Shown one piece after another: positions 33,602 through 41,117 of a DNA stretch of 53,419 nt (within the stretch, counting starts at the first letter, position 1; every line of letters starts with the position of its first letter). The notes beneath the pieces were generated by a model, which saw only the letters and a list, made by a program, of their open reading frames with translations, was not told the DNA's origin and made no database searches. A program made the translations under genes and the position numbers. This stretch comes from an uncultured Bacteroidales bacterium (GTDB lineage: Bacteria > Bacteroidota > Bacteroidia > Bacteroidales > FEN-979): contig CAIYJU010000015.1 in the NCBI GenBank assembly GCA_903926565.1, forward strand, positions 1 to 53,419, in the 5' to 3' direction.

Positions 33602-33636
33602 ATCGAAAATCGTAAATCGAAGATCGTAAATCGTAA
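33581..33636 (+). repeat. heptad tandem repeat across the ACP stop codon
   Basis: Eight units of 7 bases in perfect phase: ATCGAAA, ATCGCAT, ATCGTAA, ATCGAAA, ATCGTAA, ATCGAAG, ATCGTAA, ATCGTAA. The ACP stop codon lies in the third unit; the next gene starts 15 bases after the array. Confidence 0.9.
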
Positions 33637-33650
33637 ATTGACCACCTTCC

Positions 33651-34712
33651 ATGGCTCTGTTTTCCCTTCCCGGGATCAAAATTAGCGGTATTTCAGCGGC
33701 AGTTCCGAAGAACAGGGAATTCACCGCCGGCTATAAATGGATTTCTGCCAGAGAACGGGAGTCGCTCGTGAAAAACATTGGTGTGGAAACACGCAGGGTA
33801 GCCATGAAAGGCACCACAACATCTGATTTGTGTGTTGCTGCTGCCGGAAAGTTATTGGATGAACTTCAGTGGGATCGTGCTGAAATAGAGCTGCTTATCT
33901 TTGTTTCTCAATCACGCGATTACCTCGTTCCAACAACCGCCTGCATCGTTCAGGATCGTCTCGGACTCCCACATTCCTGTATGGCCATGGACATCGGGCT
34001 GGGTTGTTCCGGTTACGTTTACGGTCTCTCTGTTATTGGCAGCATGATGCAGACAGGAACCATCAAAAAGGCATTGCTGATGGTAGGGGATATCTCAACT
34101 TTGACGACCTGCTACCGCGATAAAAGCACCTATCCCTTGTTTGGTGATGTGGGTACTGTTACCGCCCTGGAATATGACCGGGATGCACCAAAGATGCACT
34201 TCAACCTTCAAACCGATGGTGCCGGATACAAGGCACTTATGATTAAGGATGGCGGTGCCAGGAATGTCATGTCGAGGAAGTCGTTCGAAATTAAAAAGAT
34301 CGGGAAAGGGATCTACCGTTCACGCCTTCATCTCGAACTTGATGGGATCGAAGTGTTTAACTTTACCCTGAGGGAAGTGGTTCCAAACATAAAAAAACTA
34401 TTGTCATTCAGCTGTGAATCCCTTCCAGCCATCGATTTTGTCGTATTTCACCAGGCCAACCGCCTGATCAATGAAACGCTGAGGAAAATGCTTAAGCTGG
34501 AGACAGAAAAGGTGCCCTATTCCATCAGGGAATTTGGGAATACCAGTGGAGCCTCAGTCCCGCTTACCATGATTGCGGCCCTGAAAGAGCCCCTTGCAAC
34601 CGGCCGGAAAAAACTGTTGCTTTCAGCATTTGGCGTTGGATTGTCGTGGGGCTCTGCCATCGTTGAAACAGACCGTATCTGTATCCCTGATCTGATCGAC
34701 TATGATGGATGA
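33651..34712 (+). CDS. KASIII (FabH)-like 3-oxoacyl-ACP synthase
   Basis: 353 aa, thiolase fold. Catalytic triad of the FabH family is visible: C119 (LGCSGYVYG), H267 (FHQANRL) and N297 (FGNTSGASVP). It would condense an acyl-CoA starter with malonyl-ACP. It resembles the FabH-like enzymes of surface-polysaccharide and natural-product clusters more than a housekeeping FabH, given the ACP and SDR genes on either side; the SDR gene overlaps its 3' end by 11 bases. Product is probably a short 3-oxoacyl-ACP. Confidence 0.87.
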   Translation: MALFSLPGIKISGISAAVPKNREFTAGYKWISARERESLVKNIGVETRRVAMKGTTTSDLCVAAAGKLLDELQWDRAEIELLIFVSQSRDYLVPTTACIVQDRLGLPHSCMAMDIGLGCSGYVYGLSVIGSMMQTGTIKKALLMVGDISTLTTCYRDKSTYPLFGDVGTVTALEYDRDAPKMHFNLQTDGAGYKALMIKDGGARNVMSRKSFEIKKIGKGIYRSRLHLELDGIEVFNFTLREVVPNIKKLLSFSCESLPAIDFVVFHQANRLINETLRKMLKLETEKVPYSIREFGNTSGASVPLTMIAALKEPLATGRKKLLLSAFGVGLSWGSAIVETDRICIPDLIDYDG

Positions 34713-35460
34713 TTTCTCATTAACCGGTAAAACAATCCTTATCACCGGGGCCTCTTCCGGGATCGGCCGCCAGGCAGCCCTGTTGATTGCCGGTTCAGGT
34801 GCCACGGTTATTGTTACAGGCAGAAATCCTGAACGGCTTCAGGATCTCTTTGACCAGTTGGTTGTAACACCGCATCTGTCGCATGTCACCCGGCATTTGT
34901 CATTTGTAGCAGATTTAACCGTTGAAGCCGAATTGGATCATCTTGTCAGCAACCTGCCCCCAATCAACGGCATCGTTCATTGCGCCGGCATTGTAGGACC
35001 ACTTCCCGCAAAATTCATTGCCCAGGCTGATATCGACAGGATGTTTGCGATCAACTATTGTGTGCCGGTAAACCTCACCGGCAAAATCCTCCGGAAGAAA
35101 AAACTGACCGGCAACAGCTCCGTTATTTTCATGTCAACCATCGCCACAAAAAATCCCTATTTTGGCGGTGCGTTGTACAGCGGATCCAAAGCGGCACTCG
35201 AAGCCTATTCCAGAACCCTTGCACTCGAGATGGTTTCAAAGGGGATCCGTTCCAACTGCATCATGGCAGGATTGGTGGACACACCCATGATCGAAAATCC
35301 GTCTGAGAAAAATATGCAGGAGGAGGCTTTGGAAAGGTACCTTAAACGTTATCCGCTTGGAATTGGCAGGCCGGAAGATGTAGCCAATGCCATCGTCTTT
35401 TTCCTGTCGGATGCGTCAAAATGGATCACCGGGACCTCACTGATCATGGGCGGAGAGTAG
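34702..35460 (+). CDS. SDR-family 3-oxoacyl-ACP reductase-like protein
   Basis: 252 aa. Rossmann motif TGASSGIG (residues 13-20), NAG-equivalent HCAGIVGP, and catalytic S145, Y159, K163 (MSTIA; YSGSK). The family contains FabG and many sugar or steroid reductases. Overlap with the KASIII-like gene argues that it reduces the 3-oxoacyl-ACP made there to a 3-hydroxyacyl-ACP. A stand-alone sugar reductase cannot be excluded. Confidence 0.87.
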   Translation: MMDDFSLTGKTILITGASSGIGRQAALLIAGSGATVIVTGRNPERLQDLFDQLVVTPHLSHVTRHLSFVADLTVEAELDHLVSNLPPINGIVHCAGIVGPLPAKFIAQADIDRMFAINYCVPVNLTGKILRKKKLTGNSSVIFMSTIATKNPYFGGALYSGSKAALEAYSRTLALEMVSKGIRSNCIMAGLVDTPMIENPSEKNMQEEALERYLKRYPLGIGRPEDVANAIVFFLSDASKWITGTSLIMGGE

Positions 35461-35493
35461 TATGATGCAATATGTAACGCATAGCAGAACTTT

Positions 35494-35535
35494 ATTCGTT
35501 ATTCGATATTCAATATTCGATATTCAATATTCATA
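35494..35535 (+). repeat. heptad tandem repeat before the GT2 gene
   Basis: Six units in phase: ATTCGTT, ATTCGAT, ATTCAAT, ATTCGAT, ATTCAAT, ATTCATA. Same unit class as the array ending at 14413, 21 kb away. The ATG at 35544 follows 8 bases later. Confidence 0.9.
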
Positions 35536-35543
35536 GTCCCAAA

Positions 35544-36467
35544 ATGGCAGATCCAGTTAAATACTCAGTCGTAGTTCCGGTTTTCAACAGCGAACCTTCG
35601 CTGGAAGAACTGTTTACAGGGATTAAGTCGGTTTTTGACAAGGCGGAATATTCATTTGAGGTTATTTTTGTGGAGGATAACAGCAAGGATAATAGCTGGG
35701 AAGTGCTGACCAGGTTGAAACAACAATATCCTGACCATGTTACAGCGATCAGGCTCAGCAGGAATTTCGGACAGCATAACGCCACTTTTTGCGGTTTCCG
35801 GTTTGCCAAAGGGGATTTGATTATCACCATCGACGATGATCTTCAAACACCTCCGTCTGAAATAACCAAGCTGATTACTGAGTACGAATCCTCAAATGCA
35901 GACCTGGTTTATGGTTACTACGGCCATAAAAACCATTCCCGCATGCGGAACCTGGGGAGCCGGTCGCTTAAAACTTCGGCCAGGGTTTTTCATAATTCAC
36001 CCGGCGAGGGATCTTCTTTTCGGCTCCTGACCTCAGAACTGGCAGGTAAAATCCTGCATCATGAACAGAATTTCATTTTTCTTGATGAGGTATTGCTTTG
36101 GTACACTGACGATCTCGCATTTACGGAGGTGCAGCACTTGCCGAGAAAGTACGACCAGTCAGGCTATTCCATTACCAGGCTCTTCAAACTCTTTGCAAAC
36201 CTGGTTCTTTATTATACCATGGTCCCATTGAAACTTCTGGTTTACGGGGGATTCATCATTTCCCTGGTAACCTTTGTCTTCGGTTCCTATTTCATCATCA
36301 AAAAAATGGTTTTCAACGTTCCTTTGGGATATACTTCCCTGATCGTGACCATCCTCTTTTCCACCAGCATCATTTTGTTCAGTCTGGGTGTGTTGGGCGA
36401 ATACCTCAGCAGGATCTACCAGGTTCAAAACCGCAAACCGCCCTACTCAATTAAGAAAATATTGTAA
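35544..36467 (+). CDS. membrane GT2 glycosyltransferase, polyprenyl-phosphate sugar type
   Basis: 307 aa. GT-A domain with VVPVFNSE, VEDNSKDNSW and the DxD site IDDDLQTPP (near residue 96), followed by two membrane segments (about 228-255 and 265-290), as in DPM1, GtrB and ArnC enzymes that put a sugar on undecaprenyl phosphate. No WbaP-like phosphotransferase is near. The lipid-linked sugar could feed the flippase or the TMTC-like protein. Sugar unknown. Confidence 0.88.
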   Translation: MADPVKYSVVVPVFNSEPSLEELFTGIKSVFDKAEYSFEVIFVEDNSKDNSWEVLTRLKQQYPDHVTAIRLSRNFGQHNATFCGFRFAKGDLIITIDDDLQTPPSEITKLITEYESSNADLVYGYYGHKNHSRMRNLGSRSLKTSARVFHNSPGEGSSFRLLTSELAGKILHHEQNFIFLDEVLLWYTDDLAFTEVQHLPRKYDQSGYSITRLFKLFANLVLYYTMVPLKLLVYGGFIISLVTFVFGSYFIIKKMVFNVPLGYTSLIVTILFSTSIILFSLGVLGEYLSRIYQVQNRKPPYSIKKIL

Positions 36468-36558
36468 TGCAAACAATGCAAACAATGCAAGCAATGCAGG
36501 AATTCAGTTCACCAGTGTACCTGCTTACCCGTTTACCTGTTAACCCGTTCACCAATTT
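36467..36558 (+). repeat. nonamer and octamer tandem repeats before the GNAT gene
   Basis: Starting in the stop codon of the GT2 gene: ATGCAAACA twice, ATGCAAGCA, then ATGCAGG (9-base period, 36467-36500), followed by ACCAGTGT, ACCTGCTT, ACCCGTTT, ACCTGTTA, ACCCGTTC, ACCAATTT (8-base period, 36511-36558). The ATG at 36566 follows 7 bases later. This array departs from the 7-base period of the others. Confidence 0.88.
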
Positions 36559-36565
36559 AGCCTAA

Positions 36566-37243
36566 ATGAAATTATCCAGATACGGACTATCGTTCCATGT
36601 TCTTAAAGAGTCAGACATCGAACTGGTCAGGCAATGGAGAAACGATCCGGTTGTTGCAAATAATTATGAGTACAGGGAGCATATAACTCCTGAAATGCAG
36701 CAGGAGTGGTTTAAATCAGTCAACAACATCAATAACCTCTACACAGTTATTGAATACCAGGGGGAGAAGATCGGGGTGATCAATATTAAAAACATCGATT
36801 GGGAAACGCGTGTTGCTGAAGGAGGAATATTCCTGCCTGATCCCAAATATCACCAGACATTTGTTCCGGCTGTCATATCTTATGTGACCACAGAAATCAT
36901 CTTCGTCATGTTTGAGTGGACCATTGGTTATGCCCATGTGATGAAGGAAAACAAAAGCGTGCAGGCATTTGTGAAAATGTTGGGTTATGAGTTGTTGCCA
37001 GGGCAGGAGGATGTTGATAATCAGCTATATCAGATCACACTCGAGTCTTTTGAAAAGCGTGCACCAAAAATAAAGAAGGCAATTGCGGTACTTACCGGGA
37101 ATGAAGAAAAGGGTGTATTTTCTATTGCAGCGGAAGAGTTTGAAGATCCAATGGCTCAGGAATGGGAAGAGAAAGTAAAAGGAAGCAGGTTTATCATGAA
37201 GGTCGAAACCACCGATGAAGGCAGATTCTACTATTTCTCATGA
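36566..37243 (+). CDS. GNAT-family acyltransferase
   Basis: 225 aa. The first 170 residues are a GNAT fold: SDIELVRQWRNDPVV near the N-terminus, a Y/F-V-I-E strand (YTVIEYQGEKIGVINI), EGGIFLPDPKYHQ and ENKSVQAFVKMLGYEL at the acyl-CoA-site end, like PseH and RimJ-type enzymes. It has an unusual acidic C-terminal extension of about 55 residues. In this cluster it could acylate an amino sugar made by the RffA-like enzyme, with acetyl-CoA or an acyl-ACP as donor. The 3' end overlaps the convergent sulfotransferase gene by 13 bases. Confidence 0.8.
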   Translation: MKLSRYGLSFHVLKESDIELVRQWRNDPVVANNYEYREHITPEMQQEWFKSVNNINNLYTVIEYQGEKIGVINIKNIDWETRVAEGGIFLPDPKYHQTFVPAVISYVTTEIIFVMFEWTIGYAHVMKENKSVQAFVKMLGYELLPGQEDVDNQLYQITLESFEKRAPKIKKAIAVLTGNEEKGVFSIAAEEFEDPMAQEWEEKVKGSRFIMKVETTDEGRFYYFS

Positions 37244-38304
37244 GCCCTTGCCGGTTTTTTTTCTGAAAAGCGACCGTGGATTTTTGCAAGTTTGGTCAGA
37301 TTCAGGGATAGCCACCGGCTGCTGCGATATGGCAACATCGACGCCCATTGCATCAGACGGAAAAGGATTCTTCCATAAATCGCCATGGGTAGGGATTTTA
37401 TATAGATCACCGGGTTGAAAGTTTTGGTATTCCTGAAATAACCCATGGTATCGGCTGTCTTTCCTGCAACCTGGTCTGCTATTTTCACCTCCAGATCAGT
37501 TAATTGAGTTTTCCATAAATCCATACGGCCGGTATTGACCGGATCCATCAGGCTCTTATGAATTTTTCCAATCACCGGGTCGGGGAATATTTTCAGCAGT
37601 TCATCCTTTTTTTTATGATACTCGAACACTTCCGGTACATAAGGAATGTTCAGAAAAGTACATATTTCGCGAAATGACTCCTCCGGTTTTGTTACCAGAT
37701 CCTCATAGCGGATAATATAAAACCGGTCGGGAAACTTTTTTTGACAGGCCAGGAACAACTTGGTGACATAAACCCACCTCGCGATCTGGAGGGTAAGCAC
37801 AGGTGCCTCCATTCTGACCTCCTCCAGGTTCTTCAGGGAGACATAATTATCCCTGTAATCGCGGATAATGCATATAAACCATGCGTTGGGAAAAATCCTG
37901 ATCAACCGGTTCATGTAAACCGAATATACGGGGTTTTTATCCCCGACCAGGAGGATTTCTTTCTTTGGGAATATCGACCAGGCGTGCTCGTTGAGCTTCA
38001 CCAGGAGGTCCTGGACGGTACACTGCCCTTCCATTTTTAACAGGTCAGCCAGGAACACCTCCCGGTCGATTTTCATATTTTCAATTTTCCTGTTGTTGAA
38101 TACATTTGGCTGAAAAACATGATCGACGAATGAGGTGATGTTACCCTTATCCCATTTTTTTATATGTTTGAATTTCTGGTATAAGGGCAGAAATATTGGA
38201 AGTTCGGGCGGAATTTTTACATTCGGATGGGCGTCAAACAGGGTTTTTAACAGCGTTGTCCCGGATCGGGGACGGCCAAGAATAAAAAAAAACGGAACAC
38301 TCAT
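37231..38304 (-). CDS. sulfotransferase, copy 1
   Basis: 357 aa. PAPS 5'-phosphosulfate loop RPRSGTTLL at residues 10-18 and a 3'-phosphate-binding motif CIIRDYRDNYVS (near 130), followed by the usual helical part (RYEDLVTKPEESF). Likely cytosolic; transfers sulfate from PAPS to a glycan or lipid. About half of its residues match the next gene. Sulfated polysaccharides are unusual in Bacteroidota, so the pair points to a sulfated surface glycan or sulfolipid. Confidence 0.88.
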   Translation of the reverse strand: MSVPFFFILGRPRSGTTLLKTLFDAHPNVKIPPELPIFLPLYQKFKHIKKWDKGNITSFVDHVFQPNVFNNRKIENMKIDREVFLADLLKMEGQCTVQDLLVKLNEHAWSIFPKKEILLVGDKNPVYSVYMNRLIRIFPNAWFICIIRDYRDNYVSLKNLEEVRMEAPVLTLQIARWVYVTKLFLACQKKFPDRFYIIRYEDLVTKPEESFREICTFLNIPYVPEVFEYHKKKDELLKIFPDPVIGKIHKSLMDPVNTGRMDLWKTQLTDLEVKIADQVAGKTADTMGYFRNTKTFNPVIYIKSLPMAIYGRILFRLMQWASMLPYRSSRWLSLNLTKLAKIHGRFSEKKPARAHEK

Positions 38305-38329
38305 GAGGGCGGAGATTGGAGGAAGAAAT

Positions 38330-39379
38330 TTACATTTTTTTTGAAAGGTAATGCCATGCCCTTACAAGTACCAGCAATTTAACAGACAGCCATAAACTTA
38401 TCCTGGCCGGGAGATAGGAACCCCACACGTACAATTTAAAAATAATAAAACCGTAAATGACCATCGGCCTTGATTTCAGCCAGAGCATGAGATTTGTTCC
38501 CTTGTCCGGCTTATGATAGTGAAAAATACCAGCATATTTCCCGGCCACGAAATCAGCCATCCGGATCTCCTCCGGCGTCATCTCCTTTTTGTAAAGCTCC
38601 ATTCTCCCGGTGTTGACGGGATGCATCAGGTTGCCATGGAACCGTTCAATCAAAGCATTGTTGTAGGTTTTAAGCGTCTCCTCCTTTTTTTTGTAGAAAT
38701 CAAAAACGGTCGGATCAAACGGGATGCCGATAAACGCACAGAGGTTTTCAAGTGTCCCGGTTTTATTCGTCACAAGATCCTCATAACGGATGATCCGGAA
38801 CCGGTCGGGATACTTTCTTTCACATTTTAAGAAAAGTTTGGCCACATAACGCCATCGGAAAACCTGCAATGTTAAGATGGGAGCCTCGAGTTTAAGGTCA
38901 CTGAGCTTTTGCATCGAGACATAATTGTCGCGGTAATCACGGACAATACAGATAAACTTTGCTTCGGGAAAAATTTTCAGGAAACGTTCTGTGTAGATTG
39001 AATAAACCGGATTTTTGTCCCCGATCCTTAGTATCTCCTGCTTGGGAAAGAGCGAAAATCCCTGTTCATTCAGCTTCTTTAAAAAATCCTGGATTGTTCC
39101 CTTGTTTGCCAGTGTCATCAGGTCGGCTGTAAATGACTCACGGCTGATCTTAAGGTTCTCAAGGGTGCGGTGAATGAATACATTATGCTGAAAGATAAAT
39201 GCGACAAATGCAAGTATGGCCTTTTCGTCCCAGACCTTCACATTTCTGAACTCCTGGTAGAGTGGAAGCATGATGGGAAATTCAGGCGGGATCTTCACAT
39301 TCGGATGTGCGTCAAACAGGGTGCTGAGAAGGGTCGTCCCCGACCGGGGTCGCCCCATGATAAAAAAGATCGGTACCAT
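38330..39379 (-). CDS. sulfotransferase, copy 2
   Basis: 349 aa, paralogue of the downstream gene. PAPS loop RPRSGTTLL at residues 9-17, CIVRDYRDNYVS (near 130), RYEDLVTNKTG. The gene starts 30 bases before the terminator of the putative small RNA on the same strand. It ends 25 bases before the start of copy 1, so they are co-transcribed. Substrate unknown. Confidence 0.88.
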   Translation of the reverse strand: MVPIFFIMGRPRSGTTLLSTLFDAHPNVKIPPEFPIMLPLYQEFRNVKVWDEKAILAFVAFIFQHNVFIHRTLENLKISRESFTADLMTLANKGTIQDFLKKLNEQGFSLFPKQEILRIGDKNPVYSIYTERFLKIFPEAKFICIVRDYRDNYVSMQKLSDLKLEAPILTLQVFRWRYVAKLFLKCERKYPDRFRIIRYEDLVTNKTGTLENLCAFIGIPFDPTVFDFYKKKEETLKTYNNALIERFHGNLMHPVNTGRMELYKKEMTPEEIRMADFVAGKYAGIFHYHKPDKGTNLMLWLKSRPMVIYGFIIFKLYVWGSYLPARISLWLSVKLLVLVRAWHYLSKKM

Positions 39380-39408
39380 CTCACAAAAGTAATCATTCGG
39401 ACGGATAC

Positions 39409-39601
39409 AAAAAAAAAGCCGGACTTTAGTCCGGCTGTGTTCGAAAAAAGGGAGCCTCCCTTTGGTCTAGGATCAGAACGATTTCCAGCTGTCGGTATCA
39501 GGATAGTCGGGGAAGAGGTACAAGAGCGACAAGTTTGGTAAATCGGCTGAATAAGTTGCGCAGGTGGAAAACCAGAAAACTCCCTTATACGTTTGAAATA
39601 T
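39409..39601 (-). ncRNA. candidate 6S-like small RNA
   Basis: About 190 nt on the minus strand with its own promoter (39608-39635) and a strong terminator at its 3' end: AGCCGGAC-TTTA-GTCCGGCT (39417-39436) followed by at least eight T residues. No open frame fits. The 5' part (TATAAGGGAG) can pair with CTCCCTTTTTTCGA near the 3' end, giving a closing stem with a long interior between, the general plan of 6S RNA. The length and position between genes also fit. The identity rests on this and is tentative; another regulatory RNA is possible. The remaining gap 39636-39737 shows nothing recognisable. Confidence 0.5.
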
Positions 39602-39607
39602 CGAAGG

Positions 39608-39635
39608 CAAATGTAACTGTTAAAAGTATCACAAA
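39608..39635 (-). promoter_or_regulatory. promoter of the candidate small RNA
   Basis: On the minus strand TTTG (39632-39635), 16 bases, TACATTTG (39608-39615), an exact -7 consensus. Start of transcription would be near 39601. Confidence 0.5.
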
Positions 39636-39737
39636 TGAAAATATTAGACAAGCAGATCATTTTTACCGACAGAAGTACATAAATAGACGATGATATGTTG
39701 CAAGGGAGCAGATTCAGCCCGATTTTCAGGTAAAATA

Positions 39738-41054
39738 TCAGGTTGTCGGCCTGCCTTTCAGCCCTCTTTTGAGATCCCTGAAAAAATAAAAGTCACTCGC
39801 ACGGTACCTGAAAATATCCCCGAGCGGCATTTTAACCATCCTGGAATAGATGATCACGAATATGATGGATCCGGCAGCATAGCTCACATTGGTTGACCAG
39901 GCTGCCCCGATACCTCCAAAACGGGGAATCAGAAACAGGTTGAGAATGAAGTTGATGACAAGTGCCGGCATAAACGTATAGATGGCAATCTGCGGTTTCC
40001 CCATGCCGGTAAGCCTGCTGTTCAGGATACGGAATCCAACAAGGATAAGCACACCCGGAAGAACAACCTGGATCATCGCCACACTCTTAACAAATCCATG
40101 CCCGAAGACCAATGGAATGAGGTAAGGCGCAACGAAAAATATAAGCAGACCACTCGCCAGCCCAACAAGTAAAGATACCCTGAAAATGGAGGCAACGGTC
40201 CGGTGCACAAATTTATCATCAGTTGTGTTGGCGCTCCTGCTGAGCACAATCGATTCAATCGCATAGGGGATATGCCATAATTGTTCAGCGATTTGCATCG
40301 CCAGGGAGTAAAATCCGACCTCTTCCAGCGTGGAGAGTTTTTTCAGCATTAAAATGTCGAGACGGTAATTGAGCTGCATGATGAAAATTGCAATGGCATT
40401 CACAAGCCCGAGCTTTATCATGCTTTTCATGATCCCCTCATGATATTTCCAGGTGATGTTATACCTGAATTGCACAACGACAATACGGTAGGTGATGAAA
40501 AACATGATGAAGTTGGCAAGGGCAATTGCGCTGAAAGCACCGAGAACGGACATTTTCAGCCCCCACACAAACAGGATGGTGAGCAGGAGGGTCATGATGG
40601 TGGGCCCTGCATTCACAATGCTTGCTCTTTTGATATCCTCTTTTCCAAGAAAAATACCCCCGGCAAATACATTGGTCAGCAGGAGCGGAATGGTGAGCAG
40701 AACCAGAACGATGATCAGCGGATCAAAGGGCTGGCTTTCAGAAAGGAAATAGACCAACCCGCAGATAATGATGCTCAATGCACTGGTCCAGAGCAGTAAC
40801 AGGAACAAGGCCGATACAATATGATCTTCGGGAAGAAGTTTGTTGCCGATATGGTAGATGGCGCTCCGCCGGATGCCTAGTTGCGTAAAACCTATCACCA
40901 TGATCGGTACCACAATTATGGAAGAATACAGCCCAAAACCTGCAGCGCCAAGAAAGCGTGTAAGGATTACGCCTGTAGCAAGGTTGCAGGAGGTCACAGT
41001 GAGGTTGCTGCCCAGGATGCTAAGGATGTCGCGCAGGTAGGTTCGTTTCGCCAA
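39738..41054 (-). CDS. oligosaccharide flippase (Wzx/MOP superfamily)
   Basis: 438 aa with about 12 membrane helices in pairs and the MOP-type opening (MAKRTYLRDILSILGSNL). It probably flips an undecaprenyl-linked oligosaccharide across the inner membrane for O-antigen or exopolysaccharide export. Polymerase and ligase genes are not in the window. It is divergent from the RffA-like gene, with 63 bases between them. Confidence 0.88.
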   Translation of the reverse strand: MAKRTYLRDILSILGSNLTVTSCNLATGVILTRFLGAAGFGLYSSIIVVPIMVIGFTQLGIRRSAIYHIGNKLLPEDHIVSALFLLLLWTSALSIIICGLVYFLSESQPFDPLIIVLVLLTIPLLLTNVFAGGIFLGKEDIKRASIVNAGPTIMTLLLTILFVWGLKMSVLGAFSAIALANFIMFFITYRIVVVQFRYNITWKYHEGIMKSMIKLGLVNAIAIFIMQLNYRLDILMLKKLSTLEEVGFYSLAMQIAEQLWHIPYAIESIVLSRSANTTDDKFVHRTVASIFRVSLLVGLASGLLIFFVAPYLIPLVFGHGFVKSVAMIQVVLPGVLILVGFRILNSRLTGMGKPQIAIYTFMPALVINFILNLFLIPRFGGIGAAWSTNVSYAAGSIIFVIIYSRMVKMPLGDIFRYRASDFYFFRDLKRGLKGRPTT

Positions 41055-41088
41055 AGGTCGCAGAATAAAAAAAGAGTTAATTTAGCAG

Positions 41089-41096
41089 CAAATTTA
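41089..41096 (-). promoter_or_regulatory. candidate -7 box of the flippase gene
   Basis: TAAATTTG on the minus strand, 34 bases before the ATG at 41054, in the 63-base divergent gap. No -33 box is clear. Confidence 0.3.
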
Positions 41097-41117
41097 GAAG
41101 AATAATCTGGTTTTAAT

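Noticed and set aside
33581..33636. CRISPR array
   Set aside because: Units are 7 bases in direct contact with no spacers; the same holds for the other short arrays. No cas gene is present.
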